Made by a program: the position numbers and the translations under genes
Part shown: piece by piece, positions 35,179-46,833 of the stretch
Position numbering within the stretch: position 1 is the first letter of the stretch
Layout of the letters: each line of letters starts with the position of its first letter
DNA from: Sphingomonas sp. NBWT7
Lineage (GTDB): Bacteria > Pseudomonadota > Alphaproteobacteria > Sphingomonadales > Sphingomonadaceae
Direction of reading: 5' to 3'
Assembly (NCBI RefSeq): GCF_014217605.1
Contig: NZ_CP043639.1
Span: forward strand, 3,034,001-3,098,000
Length of the DNA stretch: 64,000 bases
The notes under the pieces: generated by a model
Seen by the model: only the letters and a program-made list of their open reading frames with translations
Databases searched by the model: none
What the model was told of the DNA's origin: nothing

Positions 35179-35547
35179 TCAGGCGTCGAGCGCGCGCTGC
35201 AACCGATCGCGGATCGCGATCAATGCCTCGACCGGCACGGCTGCCGTATCCGCCGTCGATACGGGGGTGGGCGTCGCGAGCGGCGAGGGCGCCGACCGGC
35301 CTTCGCCGGCGAGCAGCTTCTGCACACCCTTCACCGTATAGCCCTCGGTATCGAGCAGCCGGTGGATGCGCTCGACCAGCGCAACGTCCTCGGGACGATA
35401 GTAGCGCCGGTTGCCCGCGCGGGTGACGGGGCGAAGCTGGGGAAAGCGCGTTTCCCAATAGCGCAAGACGTGCGCGGCGACGCCGGTCTGTGCCGTCACC
35501 TCGCCGATCGTGCGAAAGGCGCCGGGCGCCTTGCCCGTATCGGTCAT
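35179..35547 (-). CDS. MerR family transcriptional regulator
   Basis: A 122-residue regulator. The N-terminal 75 residues form a MerR winged helix: '[20 protein letters not shown]' and '[19 protein letters not shown]'. The C-terminal 45 residues are short and helical with no metal or redox cysteines. Its ATG overlaps the ihfA stop by four bases. Genes of this type follow ihfA in many alphaproteobacteria; the regulated targets are unknown. Confidence 0.9.
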   Translation of the reverse strand: MTDTGKAPGAFRTIGEVTAQTGVAAHVLRYWETRFPQLRPVTRAGNRRYYRPEDVALVERIHRLLDTEGYTVKGVQKLLAGEGRSAPSPLATPTPVSTADTAAVPVEALIAIRDRLQRALDA

Positions 35548-35846
35548 GCCCCGCCGGAAACGATACGGTCGCGCATCATCTGGCTGGCGCGAAAGGTAAG
35601 CACGCGGCGCGGTGCGATCGGCACCTCGACACCGGTCTTGGGATTGCGCCCGATGCGCTCCCCCTTGTCACGCAGCACGAAGGTGCCGAAGCCGGAGATC
35701 TTGACGTTCTCGCCCTTCGACAGCGCGCCGCACATGTTCGACAGGATCTGTTCGACGATGTCGGCCGAATCGGCGCGCGACAATCCCACCTGACGGTGGA
35801 GTGCCTCGGCCAAATCGGCCCTGGTCAGCGTGCCAGCTTCGCTCAT
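35544..35846 (-). CDS. ihfA: Integration host factor subunit alpha
   Basis: A 100-residue HU/IHF-family DNA-bending protein. It shows '[20 protein letters not shown]', the flanking strand '[25 protein letters not shown]', and '[14 protein letters not shown]'; the RNPKTG loop carries the intercalating Pro. It pairs with IHF beta (not in the window) for recombination, replication and sigma-54 promoters. The ATG at 35846 gives the usual length. Confidence 0.95.
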   Translation of the reverse strand: MSEAGTLTRADLAEALHRQVGLSRADSADIVEQILSNMCGALSKGENVKISGFGTFVLRDKGERIGRNPKTGVEVPIAPRRVLTFRASQMMRDRIVSGGA

Positions 35847-35931
35847 ATCGGTGCTCGAACCCCCTATGCCGTGGCGAACTTTATCATCAGCGCCCGCCAT
35901 GCAAAAGCCGCATCAGGCTGACTGATTCAAG

Positions 35932-36900
35932 TTAAATCCGTACGACGGCGGCACCCCAGGTGAAACCGCCGCCCATCGCCTCGAGCACGACGATCTGTCC
36001 CTGCCTGATACGCCCGTCGCGGATCGCGACATCGAGCGCAAGCGGAACGGAGGCGGCCGACGTGTTGGCGTGCTGATCGACCGTCACCACGACGCGCTCT
36101 GGCGCGAGGCCGAGCTTGCGCGCGGTCGCATCGAGGATGCGGGCATTGGCCTGGTGCGGGACGACCCAGTCGACCGACTCGGTCGGCAGCCCGGCGAGCG
36201 CCATCGATTCGCCCATCACCGCGGCGAGATTGACGACCGCGTGGCGGAACACCTCGCGGCCCTTCATGCGCAGCTTGCCGACGGTGCCGGTGGTCGACGG
36301 GCCGCCATCGACGTAGAGCAATTCGTTGTGGCGCCCGTCGGCGTGGAGCTTGGTGGCAAGGATACCGCGGCCCGTCGCCTCGTCGCTCTCCTGCGCCTCG
36401 AGCACCATCGCGCCCGCGCCGTCGCCGAACAGGACGCAGGTGGTGCGGTCCTCCCAATCGAGGATGCGGCTGAAGGTCTCCGCGCCGATCACCAGCGCGC
36501 GGCGCGCGACGCCCGAGCGGATCATGCTGTCCGCCACCTGCACCGCGTAGAGGAAGCCCGAGCAGACCGCCGCGACGTCGAACGCGACGCAATCGTCGAT
36601 GCCGAGCATCGCCTGCACCTTGGTGGCGGTGGCAGGGAAGGTCTGGTCGGGCGTGGCGGTGGCGAGGACGATGAGGTCGATATCGGTCGCGGGCACGCCG
36701 GCCGCGTCGAGCGCGCGGGTCGCCGCGTCGCGCGCGAGCGTCGCGGTTGTCTCGCCTTCGCCGGCGATGTGGCGGAAGCGAATGCCGGTGCGCTCGACGA
36801 TCCACTCGTCGGTGGTGTCGACCATCTCCGCCATCTCGGCGTTCGACACGCGGCGCACGGGGAGCGCCGATCCGGTGCCGGTGATGACGCTGCGAATCAT
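35932..36900 (-). CDS. fabH: Beta-ketoacyl-ACP synthase III
   Basis: A 322-residue condensing enzyme that joins acetyl-CoA and malonyl-ACP to start fatty-acid synthesis. The catalytic triad is Cys113 ('[11 protein letters not shown]'), His249 ('[10 protein letters not shown]') and Asn279 ('[10 protein letters not shown]'). Its start overlaps the plsX stop in an ATGA. Together with plsX and rpmF it forms the conserved lipid-synthesis operon of many bacteria. Confidence 0.97.
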   Translation of the reverse strand: MIRSVITGTGSALPVRRVSNAEMAEMVDTTDEWIVERTGIRFRHIAGEGETTATLARDAATRALDAAGVPATDIDLIVLATATPDQTFPATATKVQAMLGIDDCVAFDVAAVCSGFLYAVQVADSMIRSGVARRALVIGAETFSRILDWEDRTTCVLFGDGAGAMVLEAQESDEATGRGILATKLHADGRHNELLYVDGGPSTTGTVGKLRMKGREVFRHAVVNLAAVMGESMALAGLPTESVDWVVPHQANARILDATARKLGLAPERVVVTVDQHANTSAASVPLALDVAIRDGRIRQGQIVVLEAMGGGFTWGAAVVRI

Positions 36901-37928
36901 GCCGCCTGCTTCTCGAAATGCCGGAGATCGTCGGCGATGCGACGCGCGAGATCGGCCTGAACCATCTTCGCCGCGACGCCGATCGCGGTGGCGATGCCGC
37001 GCTCGTTCGCGCCGCCGTGGCTCTTCACAACGAGGCCGTTGAGACCGAGGAAGACCGCGCCATTGTGGTTGTTGGGATCGAGATGCTCACGCAGCAGCTG
37101 CGTCGCCGGGCGCGAGATCAGGAAGCCGATCTTGGAGCGGACCGAACTGGTGAAGGCGCGCTTCAGGAGATCGGCGACGAAGCGCGCCGTGCCCTCCGCG
37201 GTCTTCAGCGCGATGTTGCCGGAGAAGCCGTCGCACACGATGACGTCGTGCTCGCCGCGCGACAGCCGATCGCCCTCGACGAAGCCGGTGAACGTCATCG
37301 GCAGGTGCGGCGCGCCGCGCAACGCGGCGGCGGCGTCGCGGATCTCGTCGGTGCCCTTCTGATCCTCGCTGCCGATGTTGAGCAGCGCGACACGGGGCGA
37401 GGCGAGGTCCAGCGCGACGCGCGCATAGGCCGCGCCCATCACCGCGAACTGGACGAGGTTCTTCGCCTCCACCTCGGTATTGGCGCCGAGATCGAGCACG
37501 ACGACGTCATTGTCGCCAAGCGTCGGGAGCAAGGCGGCGAGCGCGGGGCGATCGATCCCCGGCATGGTGCGCAGCGCGAGCTTCGCCATCGCCATCAGCG
37601 CGCCGGTATTGCCCGCGGAGACGGCGGCGCCTGCGCGACCCTGCTTCACGCAATCGATCGCGATGCCCATCGAGGTGGACTTGGCCCGGCGCAGCGCCTG
37701 CCCCGCCTTCTCGTCACCCTTGATGACGCCGGGGGCGTGGACGATTTCTGCGTTGCGGCTGAGGTTCGGGTGCTGCTCCAGCCCCTGGCGGATCGCCGCC
37801 TCATCACCGACGAGGAGGAATTTCATCCCCTCGAACCGGCGACGTGCGCGGGCCACGCCGGCCAGCATCACGGCTACCCCTTCATCGCCGCCCATCGCAT
37901 CGACGGCGATCCAGGAACTGTCGGCCAT
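36897..37928 (-). CDS. plsX: Phosphate acyltransferase PlsX
   Basis: A 343-residue enzyme that converts acyl-ACP to acyl-phosphate, the first step of phospholipid synthesis through PlsY. The signature '[11 protein letters not shown]' opens it, with '[10 protein letters not shown]', 'VLDLGAN' and '[12 protein letters not shown]' further on. Normal length. It lies 29 bases after the L32 gene and overlaps fabH. Confidence 0.97.
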   Translation of the reverse strand: MADSSWIAVDAMGGDEGVAVMLAGVARARRRFEGMKFLLVGDEAAIRQGLEQHPNLSRNAEIVHAPGVIKGDEKAGQALRRAKSTSMGIAIDCVKQGRAGAAVSAGNTGALMAMAKLALRTMPGIDRPALAALLPTLGDNDVVVLDLGANTEVEAKNLVQFAVMGAAYARVALDLASPRVALLNIGSEDQKGTDEIRDAAAALRGAPHLPMTFTGFVEGDRLSRGEHDVIVCDGFSGNIALKTAEGTARFVADLLKRAFTSSVRSKIGFLISRPATQLLREHLDPNNHNGAVFLGLNGLVVKSHGGANERGIATAIGVAAKMVQADLARRIADDLRHFEKQAA

Positions 37929-37957
37929 GATGCTGTTCGCTCCCGTGGCTAGGGCTG

Positions 37958-38137
37958 TCAGCCCTCGACCGAGACGACCTCGCGGCCGTTATAATGGCCG
38001 CATGCGGTGCAGAGGTTGTGCGGACGACGCAGCTCGCCGCAGTTCGGGCATTCCTGGAACGCGTCGACCGAGATCGCGTCGTGTGCGCGGCGCATGCCGC
38101 GGCGGGAGGGGGAAGTCTTTCGCTTGGGGACGGCCAT
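37958..38137 (-). CDS. rpmF: 50S ribosomal protein L32
   Basis: A 59-residue ribosomal protein. The start '[20 protein letters not shown]' is typical, followed by a zinc-binding ribbon with '[18 protein letters not shown]' (CxxC ... CxxC), so this is the zinc-containing form. It heads the rpmF-plsX-fabH-ihfA-merR operon. Confidence 0.96.
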   Translation of the reverse strand: MAVPKRKTSPSRRGMRRAHDAISVDAFQECPNCGELRRPHNLCTACGHYNGREVVSVEG

Positions 38138-38343
38138 CGCGGCACCTTGATCAAAATGTTCGCAACAAAAGCGACTAGCCCGACGACGATCGACGCGGTC
38201 CAGTGAATCACCGGCCGCGCCGGGCGGCCGGGCGCATCGCGAAGTTCGGCGCCTATAGCGGATCGCGCGGCGGTTGCAAGCGCGGGCGTTGCATGCGTGC
38301 CGGCCGGGTGGCAGGTTCGCCGCACGACAACGGGGAGGAAATC

Positions 38344-38784
38344 ATGCTGCTGCCGGTCACACTCGTCATCGCCGCCGCCTGCGCGGTGGTCAACATCTGG
38401 CTCGCAATGCGGCTGGTCCGCGGGCGGCTGAAGGGCAAGGTGATGGTCGGTGACGGGGGCGACCAGGCGATGCAGGCTGGGATGCGCGCGCACGCCAATT
38501 TCATCGAATATACGCCGATCGTGCTGATCCTGCTCGCGCTGATCGAACTGGCGCGCGGGCCGCTGGTCGCTTTGTGGATCATCGGCGCACTCTACGTGCT
38601 GGCGCGGATCGCGCATCCGCTGGGGATGACGCGCGGCGCGCCCAATCCGCTGCGCGCGGGCGGCGCGGTGGTGACGTGGATCGTGACGCTGGTGCTCGCC
38701 GGCTGGGCGCTGGCGATCGCGATCGATGCGCCGCGATCCACCCCCGCGACGATCACGCTCGACGCGACCGCGCCGCGCGCCTGA
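38344..38784 (+). CDS. MAPEG family membrane protein
   Basis: A 146-residue protein with four hydrophobic segments. The MAPEG (eicosanoid and glutathione metabolism) signature 'RAHANFIEYTPIVLIL' lies near residue 50, followed by 'ALYVLARIAHPLGM'. Bacterial members may have glutathione transferase or peroxidase activity in the membrane. A strong ribosome binding site, GGGGAGGAAATC, precedes the ATG at 38344. Confidence 0.9.
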   Translation: MLLPVTLVIAAACAVVNIWLAMRLVRGRLKGKVMVGDGGDQAMQAGMRAHANFIEYTPIVLILLALIELARGPLVALWIIGALYVLARIAHPLGMTRGAPNPLRAGGAVVTWIVTLVLAGWALAIAIDAPRSTPATITLDATAPRA

Positions 38785-38791
38785 CGCGCCG

Positions 38792-39124
38792 TTAGTCTGG
38801 CGGGAACGTGGCGTACCAGTCGGCATAGGGCGTGGTGCGCGCCATGTGGCGGTTGAGGTCGGGCGCGCCGTCCTGCCACCAGACGGGGCCACGCTCGCCA
38901 AGCGCCACTTTCGCCGCATCGACGCGGGCGCGGGCGTCGGCCAGCGCCGGCGCATTGTTCGCCGCCTTGGCGGTACGTACCGCGCGTCGAGCGTGCATCA
39001 GCTCATCGACCAGCGCCTGGCGGCGTTCCTCGGGCAAATCGGGGTTCGCGCGGCGCCAAAGCCGGCCGCGCACGACGATGTAGCGGCCGTCGGGCGTAAC
39101 GGGGGGCGGGACGCGGTCAGCCAT
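38792..39124 (-). CDS. Hypothetical protein in radical SAM/phosphoesterase operon
   Basis: A 110-residue soluble protein: 'PPPVTPDGRYIVVRGRLWRR' and 'LVDELMHARRAVRTAKAANN', ending with a Trp-rich 'GPVWWQDGAPDLNRHM' segment. No recognised fold. The ATG at 39124 overlaps the stop of the upstream phosphoesterase gene by eight bases, so it is the third gene of an operon with the phosphoesterase and the SplB-like protein. Confidence 0.75.
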   Translation of the reverse strand: MADRVPPPVTPDGRYIVVRGRLWRRANPDLPEERRQALVDELMHARRAVRTAKAANNAPALADARARVDAAKVALGERGPVWWQDGAPDLNRHMARTTPYADWYATFPPD

Positions 39125-39623
39125 CCGCCGGCCGACGCGGCGCGGCGAGCAGCGCCGCAAGCGTCACCGGCGCGAAGCCGCGCACGTCGACGCCGACGTC
39201 ATATTGCCGCAGCATCGGCTTCATCCGGCCGTGGCTGTGGCCGTGGAGGTTGATCGCGCGGCGATGCTGCCCGTTCCAGCTGCGGAAGGGATAGTGGCAC
39301 AGGATGAGCTGGTGGCCGTCGACGGTAATCTCGGCATAATCCTGTACGCTGGCCCAGCCGGCGGCGGCGAGCGTGGCGGCGGGATCGTTGTTGCCGCGCA
39401 GCAGGTGCTTGCGCCCGTTGAGCCGCGCCAGCAGCCCGGCCACCGCTTCGCCGCGCCGCGCGACATCACCGAGGTGCCAAACCTCATCATCGGGTGCGAC
39501 GGCGGCGTTCCAGTTCGCCACCAGCGCCGCGTCCATCGCCGCGACATCGGCGAACGGCCGCTTGCTGATGTTGATCGTGCGGTGGTCGCCGAAATGCGTG
39601 TCGCTGGTGAACAGGATCGTCAT
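39117..39623 (-). CDS. Metallophosphoesterase
   Basis: A 168-residue calcineurin-like phosphoesterase with all metal motifs in order: 'FTSDTHFGDH', 'WHLGDVAR', 'LRGNND', 'LCHYPFRSW' and 'NLHGHSHGRM'. Small enzymes of this group include phosphodiesterases acting on nucleotides or small phosphoesters. It overlaps the radical SAM gene by four bases (ATGA) and is probably translated with it. Confidence 0.9.
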   Translation of the reverse strand: MTILFTSDTHFGDHRTINISKRPFADVAAMDAALVANWNAAVAPDDEVWHLGDVARRGEAVAGLLARLNGRKHLLRGNNDPAATLAAAGWASVQDYAEITVDGHQLILCHYPFRSWNGQHRRAINLHGHSHGRMKPMLRQYDVGVDVRGFAPVTLAALLAAPRRPADG

Positions 39624-40708
39624 GTCCAGTAGAGGATCCGCGCGGCGGGCAGCGCATCGGCGATCTCGCGTTCGAAGAAGCTGCGGAGCGCGCGCATCGT
39701 CGCGGCGTCGTAGACCTGTTTCTCGCCGCCGAACTTGGTGCGCTTGGTGGTGCGGTTCGCCTCGCTCATGTCGAGCGACGATCCAGGGTACCAGCCCTCG
39801 AGCACGGCCTTCGAGCCGGGCGTGAAGCGGTGGGTGATCAGCTCGATGGTGAGATCGAGGTCGGGCGCGCCGGCAAGCGCGGCAGCGACATCCGCGATCA
39901 GCGTGCGGTACGCCGCCTCCCACCCGTCCGCGGCGATGATCGGCGCGATCGTCAGCCCGATCGGATAGCCGTGGTCCGCCATGCGGCGCAGTGCCGCGAT
40001 TCGTGCGGCGACACGCGCGGTACCGCCCTCGAACCGGGCGAAGCGGGGCGGGTTGAGCGAGGCGCGCATCCGCGTGCGGCGCTGGTGATCGAGCGGCAGC
40101 AGCGGCGCGACGTCGGCGAACTTGCTGGTGAAGCGCAGCTGCGCGGCTGCCTGCCACGCGCCGAACCAGCGGATCGCGGCGGAGAGCGAGCCGGTGAGAT
40201 GTTCGAGCGCGAGCGGATCGGTGTAGCACGACGCCTCGTACGTCGTACCCTCGTGCGCGCGGTGGCGGCTGCGCGAGGTGATCGTGCCGTCACCGAGATA
40301 GTCGGGCAGCACGGCGAGGATCTCGTCGAGATTGGCGTAGGCGCGGGTGATCGGCGGGCCCTTGAGCGAGCCGGCGAGATAGCAATAGCTGCAATGCGCG
40401 GGGCATCCCTCGGCAAGGTCGACGCGCCAGTCGGCGCTGGGCGCGATCGGCTGCAGCCGCCGCTTCGACGGCGGCGCGACGGTGACGGCGAGCGTCGCCT
40501 TCGCCGCGGCGTAGGCGCGTTTCGGATCGTCGGGCAGCGCGAGCGATAGGCGATCGCCGGGCAGCTCGATCACGTCACTGCCGAGCGCCGCGGCGCGTGC
40601 GGCGATCGCGCGGCCGTGCGCCCAATTACGTGCGCTGCGCGTGACGAGGACGCGGCGCGGGATCCAGCCCGTCGCGGCAGCAGGGGGGAGCGGGGCGGCA
40701 GCGGTCAC
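39620..40708 (-). CDS. Radical SAM protein, spore photoproduct lyase-like
   Basis: About 362 residues. The radical SAM cluster motif is 'CPAHCSYCYL' (CxxxCxxC), preceded by 'DWRVDLAEG' and followed by a TIM-barrel type sequence with 'SCYTDPLALEHLTGS', 'LRFTSKFADVAPLL', and 'TIELITHRFTPGSK'. It resembles the SplB family, whose non-spore-forming members may repair UV thymine products or act on other substrates. I use the GTG at 40708, since the frame upstream covers a probable promoter region. Confidence 0.82.
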   Translation of the reverse strand: MTAAAPLPPAAATGWIPRRVLVTRSARNWAHGRAIAARAAALGSDVIELPGDRLSLALPDDPKRAYAAAKATLAVTVAPPSKRRLQPIAPSADWRVDLAEGCPAHCSYCYLAGSLKGPPITRAYANLDEILAVLPDYLGDGTITSRSRHRAHEGTTYEASCYTDPLALEHLTGSLSAAIRWFGAWQAAAQLRFTSKFADVAPLLPLDHQRRTRMRASLNPPRFARFEGGTARVAARIAALRRMADHGYPIGLTIAPIIAADGWEAAYRTLIADVAAALAGAPDLDLTIELITHRFTPGSKAVLEGWYPGSSLDMSEANRTTKRTKFGGEKQVYDAATMRALRSFFEREIADALPAARILYWT

Positions 40709-40823
40709 ACAACGCACAACGACCGGCAGGCACAGCCGTTCAATCCAAGCAAAGTTGATCTGAAGCAAGTTATCTAAAGAACAACAGCGCTTGGGCGTCA
40801 TGCACTTATTGACCGGCGTGACG

Positions 40824-40848
40824 GGAACTTCCGACAATTTTCCCTGTT
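40824..40848 (+). promoter_or_regulatory. EcfG-type general stress promoter
   Basis: GGAAC (40824-40828) is separated by 17 bases from GTT (40846-40848), matching the alphaproteobacterial EcfG pattern GGAAC-N16-cGTT except that T replaces the C. It lies 33 bases before the ATG of the DUF4142 gene. This implies control by the PhyR-NepR-EcfG general stress response. Confidence 0.65.
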
Positions 40849-40880
40849 GCCTAGTTAACGTCATGCAAGGGATGCGAGAT

Positions 40881-41429
40881 ATGATCTACGTTAAGGCAGC
40901 TGTTCTTTCGATGTTCGCGGTCGCTGCGGTCCCAGCACTGGCGCAGACGCCGCCACCGCCCCCGCCGCCCGAGGCGAAGACCACGGCAATGCCTTATGTC
41001 GAGGCTGCCGGCATGAGCGACATGTACGAGATCAATTCGAGCCAGATCGCGCTGGAAAAATCGCAGAACAAGGCGGTGCGCAGCTTCGCCTCGATGCTGA
41101 TCAAGCATCACCAGAAGACGACGGCGGCGACCACCAAGGCGGCGCAGCGCGCGAAGCTGACGCCGCCGGCACCGTCGCTCGGCGGCGCGCGGGCGTCGAT
41201 CGCCGAGCTGCAGGGCGCGTCGCCGGCGGATTTCGACCGGCTGTACATCGCGCAGCAGATCCCGGCGCACCAGGCCGCGCTCGACCTGCACCAGAGCTAT
41301 GCCGCGGGCGGCGACCAGCCGGCGCTGCGGACCACGGCGAAGGCGGCGGTGCCGATCATCAAGCAGCATATCGCCGCCGCGACGAAGCTGCAGAACGGCG
41401 CGGGCAACGCCGGCCACACGGGCATGTGA
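40881..41429 (+). CDS. DUF4142 exported protein
   Basis: A 182-residue exported protein. Signal peptide 'MIYVKAAVLSMFAVAAVPALAQ', then a Pro-rich linker and a four-helix DUF4142 domain: 'YVEAAGMSDMYEINSSQIAL', 'KAVRSFASMLIKHHQKTT', 'YIAQQIPAHQAALDLHQSYA'. The family has a ferritin-like helical bundle and is often stress-induced. An EcfG-type promoter precedes it, which fits. Confidence 0.9.
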   Translation: MIYVKAAVLSMFAVAAVPALAQTPPPPPPPEAKTTAMPYVEAAGMSDMYEINSSQIALEKSQNKAVRSFASMLIKHHQKTTAATTKAAQRAKLTPPAPSLGGARASIAELQGASPADFDRLYIAQQIPAHQAALDLHQSYAAGGDQPALRTTAKAAVPIIKQHIAAATKLQNGAGNAGHTGM

Positions 41430-41435
41430 TCTCCG

Positions 41436-41471
41436 CTCCCCGCCGCGCCCGACGATCGGGGCGGCGGGGAG
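41436..41471 (+). terminator. Hairpin terminator
   Basis: CTCCCCGCCGC (41436-41446) and GCGGCGGGGAG (41461-41471) form an 11-base perfect stem after the DUF4142 gene. The tail is TTCC only, so it may be a weak intrinsic terminator. Confidence 0.6.
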
Positions 41472-41527
41472 TTCCAGGGACCGGACGGCTGCTGAAATCT
41501 GCGTCGCGCGTCTTACCTTAATGGGCG

Positions 41528-42112
41528 ATGCCTTCCTTCCCTTCGATCCTCGCGTTCGGTGACAGCCTGATCGCGGGCTACGGCCTGTCGGCTGCCGATG
41601 GTTTTTCTGGCCGGCTTCAGCGTGCGCTCCGCCGTCGGTATCCCGATGCGCGTGTCGACAATGCCGGTGTGTCGGGTGACACCAGCGCCGACGCGTTACG
41701 CCGCCTACCGCGCGTGCTGACTGGCCTGTCGCAGCGACCCGATCTGGCGATCGTGCAGGTCGGGCCGAACGACGTCATCCGCTCTGTTCCCGCGCTCCGC
41801 ATGCGCGCCAACCTCGACGCGATCCTGGCCGAGTTCGCGCGCTGCGGCATCCCCGTGCTGCTCGCGACGGTGACGCCGCCGGCGTTTTTCGCCGACCGCG
41901 CGCTGGCCTATGCCGGCATTCACGCGGCGGTGGCGGCGCCGCACAACGCGGCAACGGCGCCCTTCTTCCCACCTGGCGTGCTGGGTCATCCGGCGATGGT
42001 CCTGGCGGATCGCGTTCACCCCAACGCCGTCGCGATCGCTGCCGTGGTCGATCATCTGCTGCCCACCGTCGAAGGTCTGCTCGCTCAAGCGGCGGCCGCG
42101 CGCGCGGCGTGA
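41528..42112 (+). CDS. Arylesterase / SGNH-GDSL hydrolase
   Basis: A 194-residue TesA-like esterase: block I 'ILAFGDSLIAGYGL' with the nucleophile Ser, 'NAGVSGDTSADALRRL' (oxyanion Gly), 'VQVGPNDVI' in place of GxND, and 'DRVHPNAVAI' with the catalytic Asp and His. It lacks a clear signal peptide. The substrate is likely short acyl or aryl esters. About 60 bases separate it from the DUF4142 terminator. Confidence 0.9.
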   Translation: MPSFPSILAFGDSLIAGYGLSAADGFSGRLQRALRRRYPDARVDNAGVSGDTSADALRRLPRVLTGLSQRPDLAIVQVGPNDVIRSVPALRMRANLDAILAEFARCGIPVLLATVTPPAFFADRALAYAGIHAAVAAPHNAATAPFFPPGVLGHPAMVLADRVHPNAVAIAAVVDHLLPTVEGLLAQAAAARAA

Positions 42113-42176
42113 TGATCGAGACAGCAGCGTATTGCGCGGCGACTGATCGATTTCGTAACTCGATCTGACGAAATAA

Positions 42177-44480
<2,304 letters not shown>

Positions 44481-44501
44481 TCGATCGATCGGCGTGAGGA
44501 G

Positions 44502-44531
44502 GGGCCGCGGCAGCAGCAGCTGTCGCGGCCC
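44502..44531. terminator. Bidirectional hairpin terminator
   Basis: GGGCCGCG (44502-44509) and CGCGGCCC (44524-44531) form a strong stem, with GCAG/CTGT extending it through a G-T pair. It lies between the convergent katG and TonB-receptor genes and probably serves both. Confidence 0.6.
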
Positions 44532-44554
44532 TTCGCGTTCAGGAGCGGCGCGCG

Positions 44555-46603
44555 TCAGCCGAAATTATGCTTCACCGTCAGATACGGCAGGATGTGCTGG
44601 TTGCGGACGCGATCCTCGACGCGGAACGGCGCCGGGGTGCGCCGATCGGGGGTGAAGAACCGGCGTTCGCGGCGGGACGAGAAATCGCCGAGATTGTCGA
44701 CCGCGAGCGTCACTGTGGTGCTGCGCGTCGGGCGATACTCGGCGAAGGCGGTGATGTACGGATTGCCAGGGACGAGCGTATCGAGTTCGTTCAAGCGGAA
44801 GGTGGTGAAGGGATCCTGTCCCTCGAACCCGAAGCCCCAGGCGAAGCTGCCGAGATCCTGCCGCCAGTTGAGCGAATAGACGAACGGCGAATTGCCCGAA
44901 TAGGCGCGATAGCGCCCGGTATAGGGATCGCGCACCGACGTATCGACGTAGGACAGCCGGCCCGACACGCGCCCGCCCTTGATACCGAGCCGGGTGACGG
45001 GGAGGTCGAACGTCGCGCGTGCGATCCTGCTCGTCCCGTCACCCAAGTTGCCGGGCGCGTCGAACCCCTCGGGCGTGGGCACGCGATCCTGCACCAGCGC
45101 GGTGCGGGTGTATCCGAGCTCGATCTTGATCTGCCCGTCGCCGAGCACCTGCTTCTCGATCGTTGCGAGCCCCTCCCACGAGCGCTGGGGCAGCAGTTCG
45201 GCGTTGCCGCCGTTGACGCGTTCGTTGGAGAGTTCGGCCGCGCTGATGAAATCTTCGAAGCGAAGCTGCGCGACGGTGCGCGCGATCGATGCCTGCGCGC
45301 GCCAGCCGTCGCCGATGCGCCAGTCGACATTGGCGCGCGGCTTAAAGAAGCGCAGCGAGCGCTTCGCCGAAGCGTCGCCGGAAACGGTGAGACGCGAGAT
45401 CTCGTAGTTCAACGCCAGATCCATGCGCAGCTTAGACGTCAGCGCGCGACTGGCGTTGGCGAACCCCTCGGCGCGATATTCGGTGACGGTTGCGTCGTCG
45501 ACCGGCAGATCGATCCGCGCGCGCGTGCCCGCATCGTCGAACGCGAACAGGTCGACCTTGCTGCGTAGCCGGTTGAGCGCGCCCTCGATCCCCGTCTCGA
45601 CCGACCAGGCGCCGAGATCGGGACGCGTCCACAGCCCGCGCAGCACCGCCTCGTCGCGCTGGCTGCGCACCTGCTGCTCGAACCCGCCGATCACCGCGCT
45701 GCGCACGCGCAGCAGCGACAGATCGCGATCGTTCCGATCGCGGCGCGAGGCGAGCCCGATCAGCTTGATGCCGCCGCCCATGAAGGGGCGCTGCACGTCG
45801 CCGCCGACCTCCCATTCGTCGAAGTGAAAGCGCTGCGTGAGCCGGTCGTCGCGGGCGATGCCGCCAACGGGAAACACGTCGTTCGCCTGACTCAGGCGGA
45901 AGCGATCGAAGGCGTAGCGCGCGTTGAAGCGCGCGGTCTCGAACTGCGACGCCTTGTAGTCCCACGATCCTGAAACGAATGCGTTGGGATCGGCGATGGT
46001 GTTGATCTTGCGGCGATATTCGATCAGCTCGCCGCCAGGCAAGGCGCGCAGCCGGTCGAACCCTTCCTCGCTGGTCTGGTTGTTGTTGACCCCGATCGAG
46101 GCGTTGTAGGTCGAATTGCCGTCGCGCAGCAGCGTCGAGACGCTGCCTTCGGGCAGCAGCCGCCCGTCATACTGCCGCCGCACGCTGCCGGTGGCGGTGC
46201 CGGCGAGCCCGCCCTCGCCGGTGAGGATCAGGTTCACTACCTGCGCCTTGCCGCTGTATTCGGCACCGAACAGCGTGCCCGAGCCGATCTCTACCCGCGC
46301 GACGCGGCTGGCGGGGATGCGCGCGAGAACGACGTCGATCGTGTCGCTCTTCGACGAGGGGCGCTGGCCGTTGATGACGACGTTGCCCGCCGCCTGGCCG
46401 AAGCCACGCACCTCTTCCTCCGACAGTTCGAGCGTGAAGCCGGGGACGCGGCGCACGACCTCTAGCGCGTTGGCCGGCTGAAAACGCTGGAAGAAGGCGG
46501 CATCGTAGACCGTACGTCCGCTCGCATCGACGGTCTGCGCGGCGACGGGGGCGGCGGTTGATGCGAGCGCGGCGGCAAGCACCGCGATGGAAACCAGACG
46601 CAT
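44555..46603 (-). CDS. TonB-dependent outer membrane receptor
   Basis: A 682-residue outer-membrane channel. Signal peptide 'LVSIAVLAAALASTAAPVAA', plug domain with 'ALEVVRRVPGFTLELSEEE', 'GNVVINGQRPSSKSDTIDVV' and 'VARVEIGSG', then a 22-strand-like barrel ending near 'YLTVKHNFG'. The plug lacks an FecA-type signalling extension, so it imports rather than signals. Its ligand (siderophore, polysaccharide breakdown product or other) cannot be inferred; no transporter or degradation gene lies beside it. Confidence 0.92.
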   Translation of the reverse strand: MRLVSIAVLAAALASTAAPVAAQTVDASGRTVYDAAFFQRFQPANALEVVRRVPGFTLELSEEEVRGFGQAAGNVVINGQRPSSKSDTIDVVLARIPASRVARVEIGSGTLFGAEYSGKAQVVNLILTGEGGLAGTATGSVRRQYDGRLLPEGSVSTLLRDGNSTYNASIGVNNNQTSEEGFDRLRALPGGELIEYRRKINTIADPNAFVSGSWDYKASQFETARFNARYAFDRFRLSQANDVFPVGGIARDDRLTQRFHFDEWEVGGDVQRPFMGGGIKLIGLASRRDRNDRDLSLLRVRSAVIGGFEQQVRSQRDEAVLRGLWTRPDLGAWSVETGIEGALNRLRSKVDLFAFDDAGTRARIDLPVDDATVTEYRAEGFANASRALTSKLRMDLALNYEISRLTVSGDASAKRSLRFFKPRANVDWRIGDGWRAQASIARTVAQLRFEDFISAAELSNERVNGGNAELLPQRSWEGLATIEKQVLGDGQIKIELGYTRTALVQDRVPTPEGFDAPGNLGDGTSRIARATFDLPVTRLGIKGGRVSGRLSYVDTSVRDPYTGRYRAYSGNSPFVYSLNWRQDLGSFAWGFGFEGQDPFTTFRLNELDTLVPGNPYITAFAEYRPTRSTTVTLAVDNLGDFSSRRERRFFTPDRRTPAPFRVEDRVRNQHILPYLTVKHNFG

Positions 46604-46833
46604 CCTACCAAACTCCCCCGCACGCCGACGTACACGCTTGCGGGTGGCTATCCGCAAGGATCGCGCCAGTCGATCTGTGGCGTGTGGCGCAACGGAACCG
46701 CGGCGCAGCGTGCGTTTCCGGACAGCCGTGCTGTCCGATATCGGACGCGGGCACGAAAACGATCGACTTAATTCCGGCCGGTGATACCCATCGCACGACG
46801 CCAGAAGAGCCGGCCCGAGGAGGAGAGCGACAA

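Noticed and set aside
46694..46716. GGAAC followed by GTT upstream of the GST gene, as a second EcfG promoter
   Set aside because: The spacer is 15 bases, shorter than the consensus, and it lies over 100 bases from the start codon.
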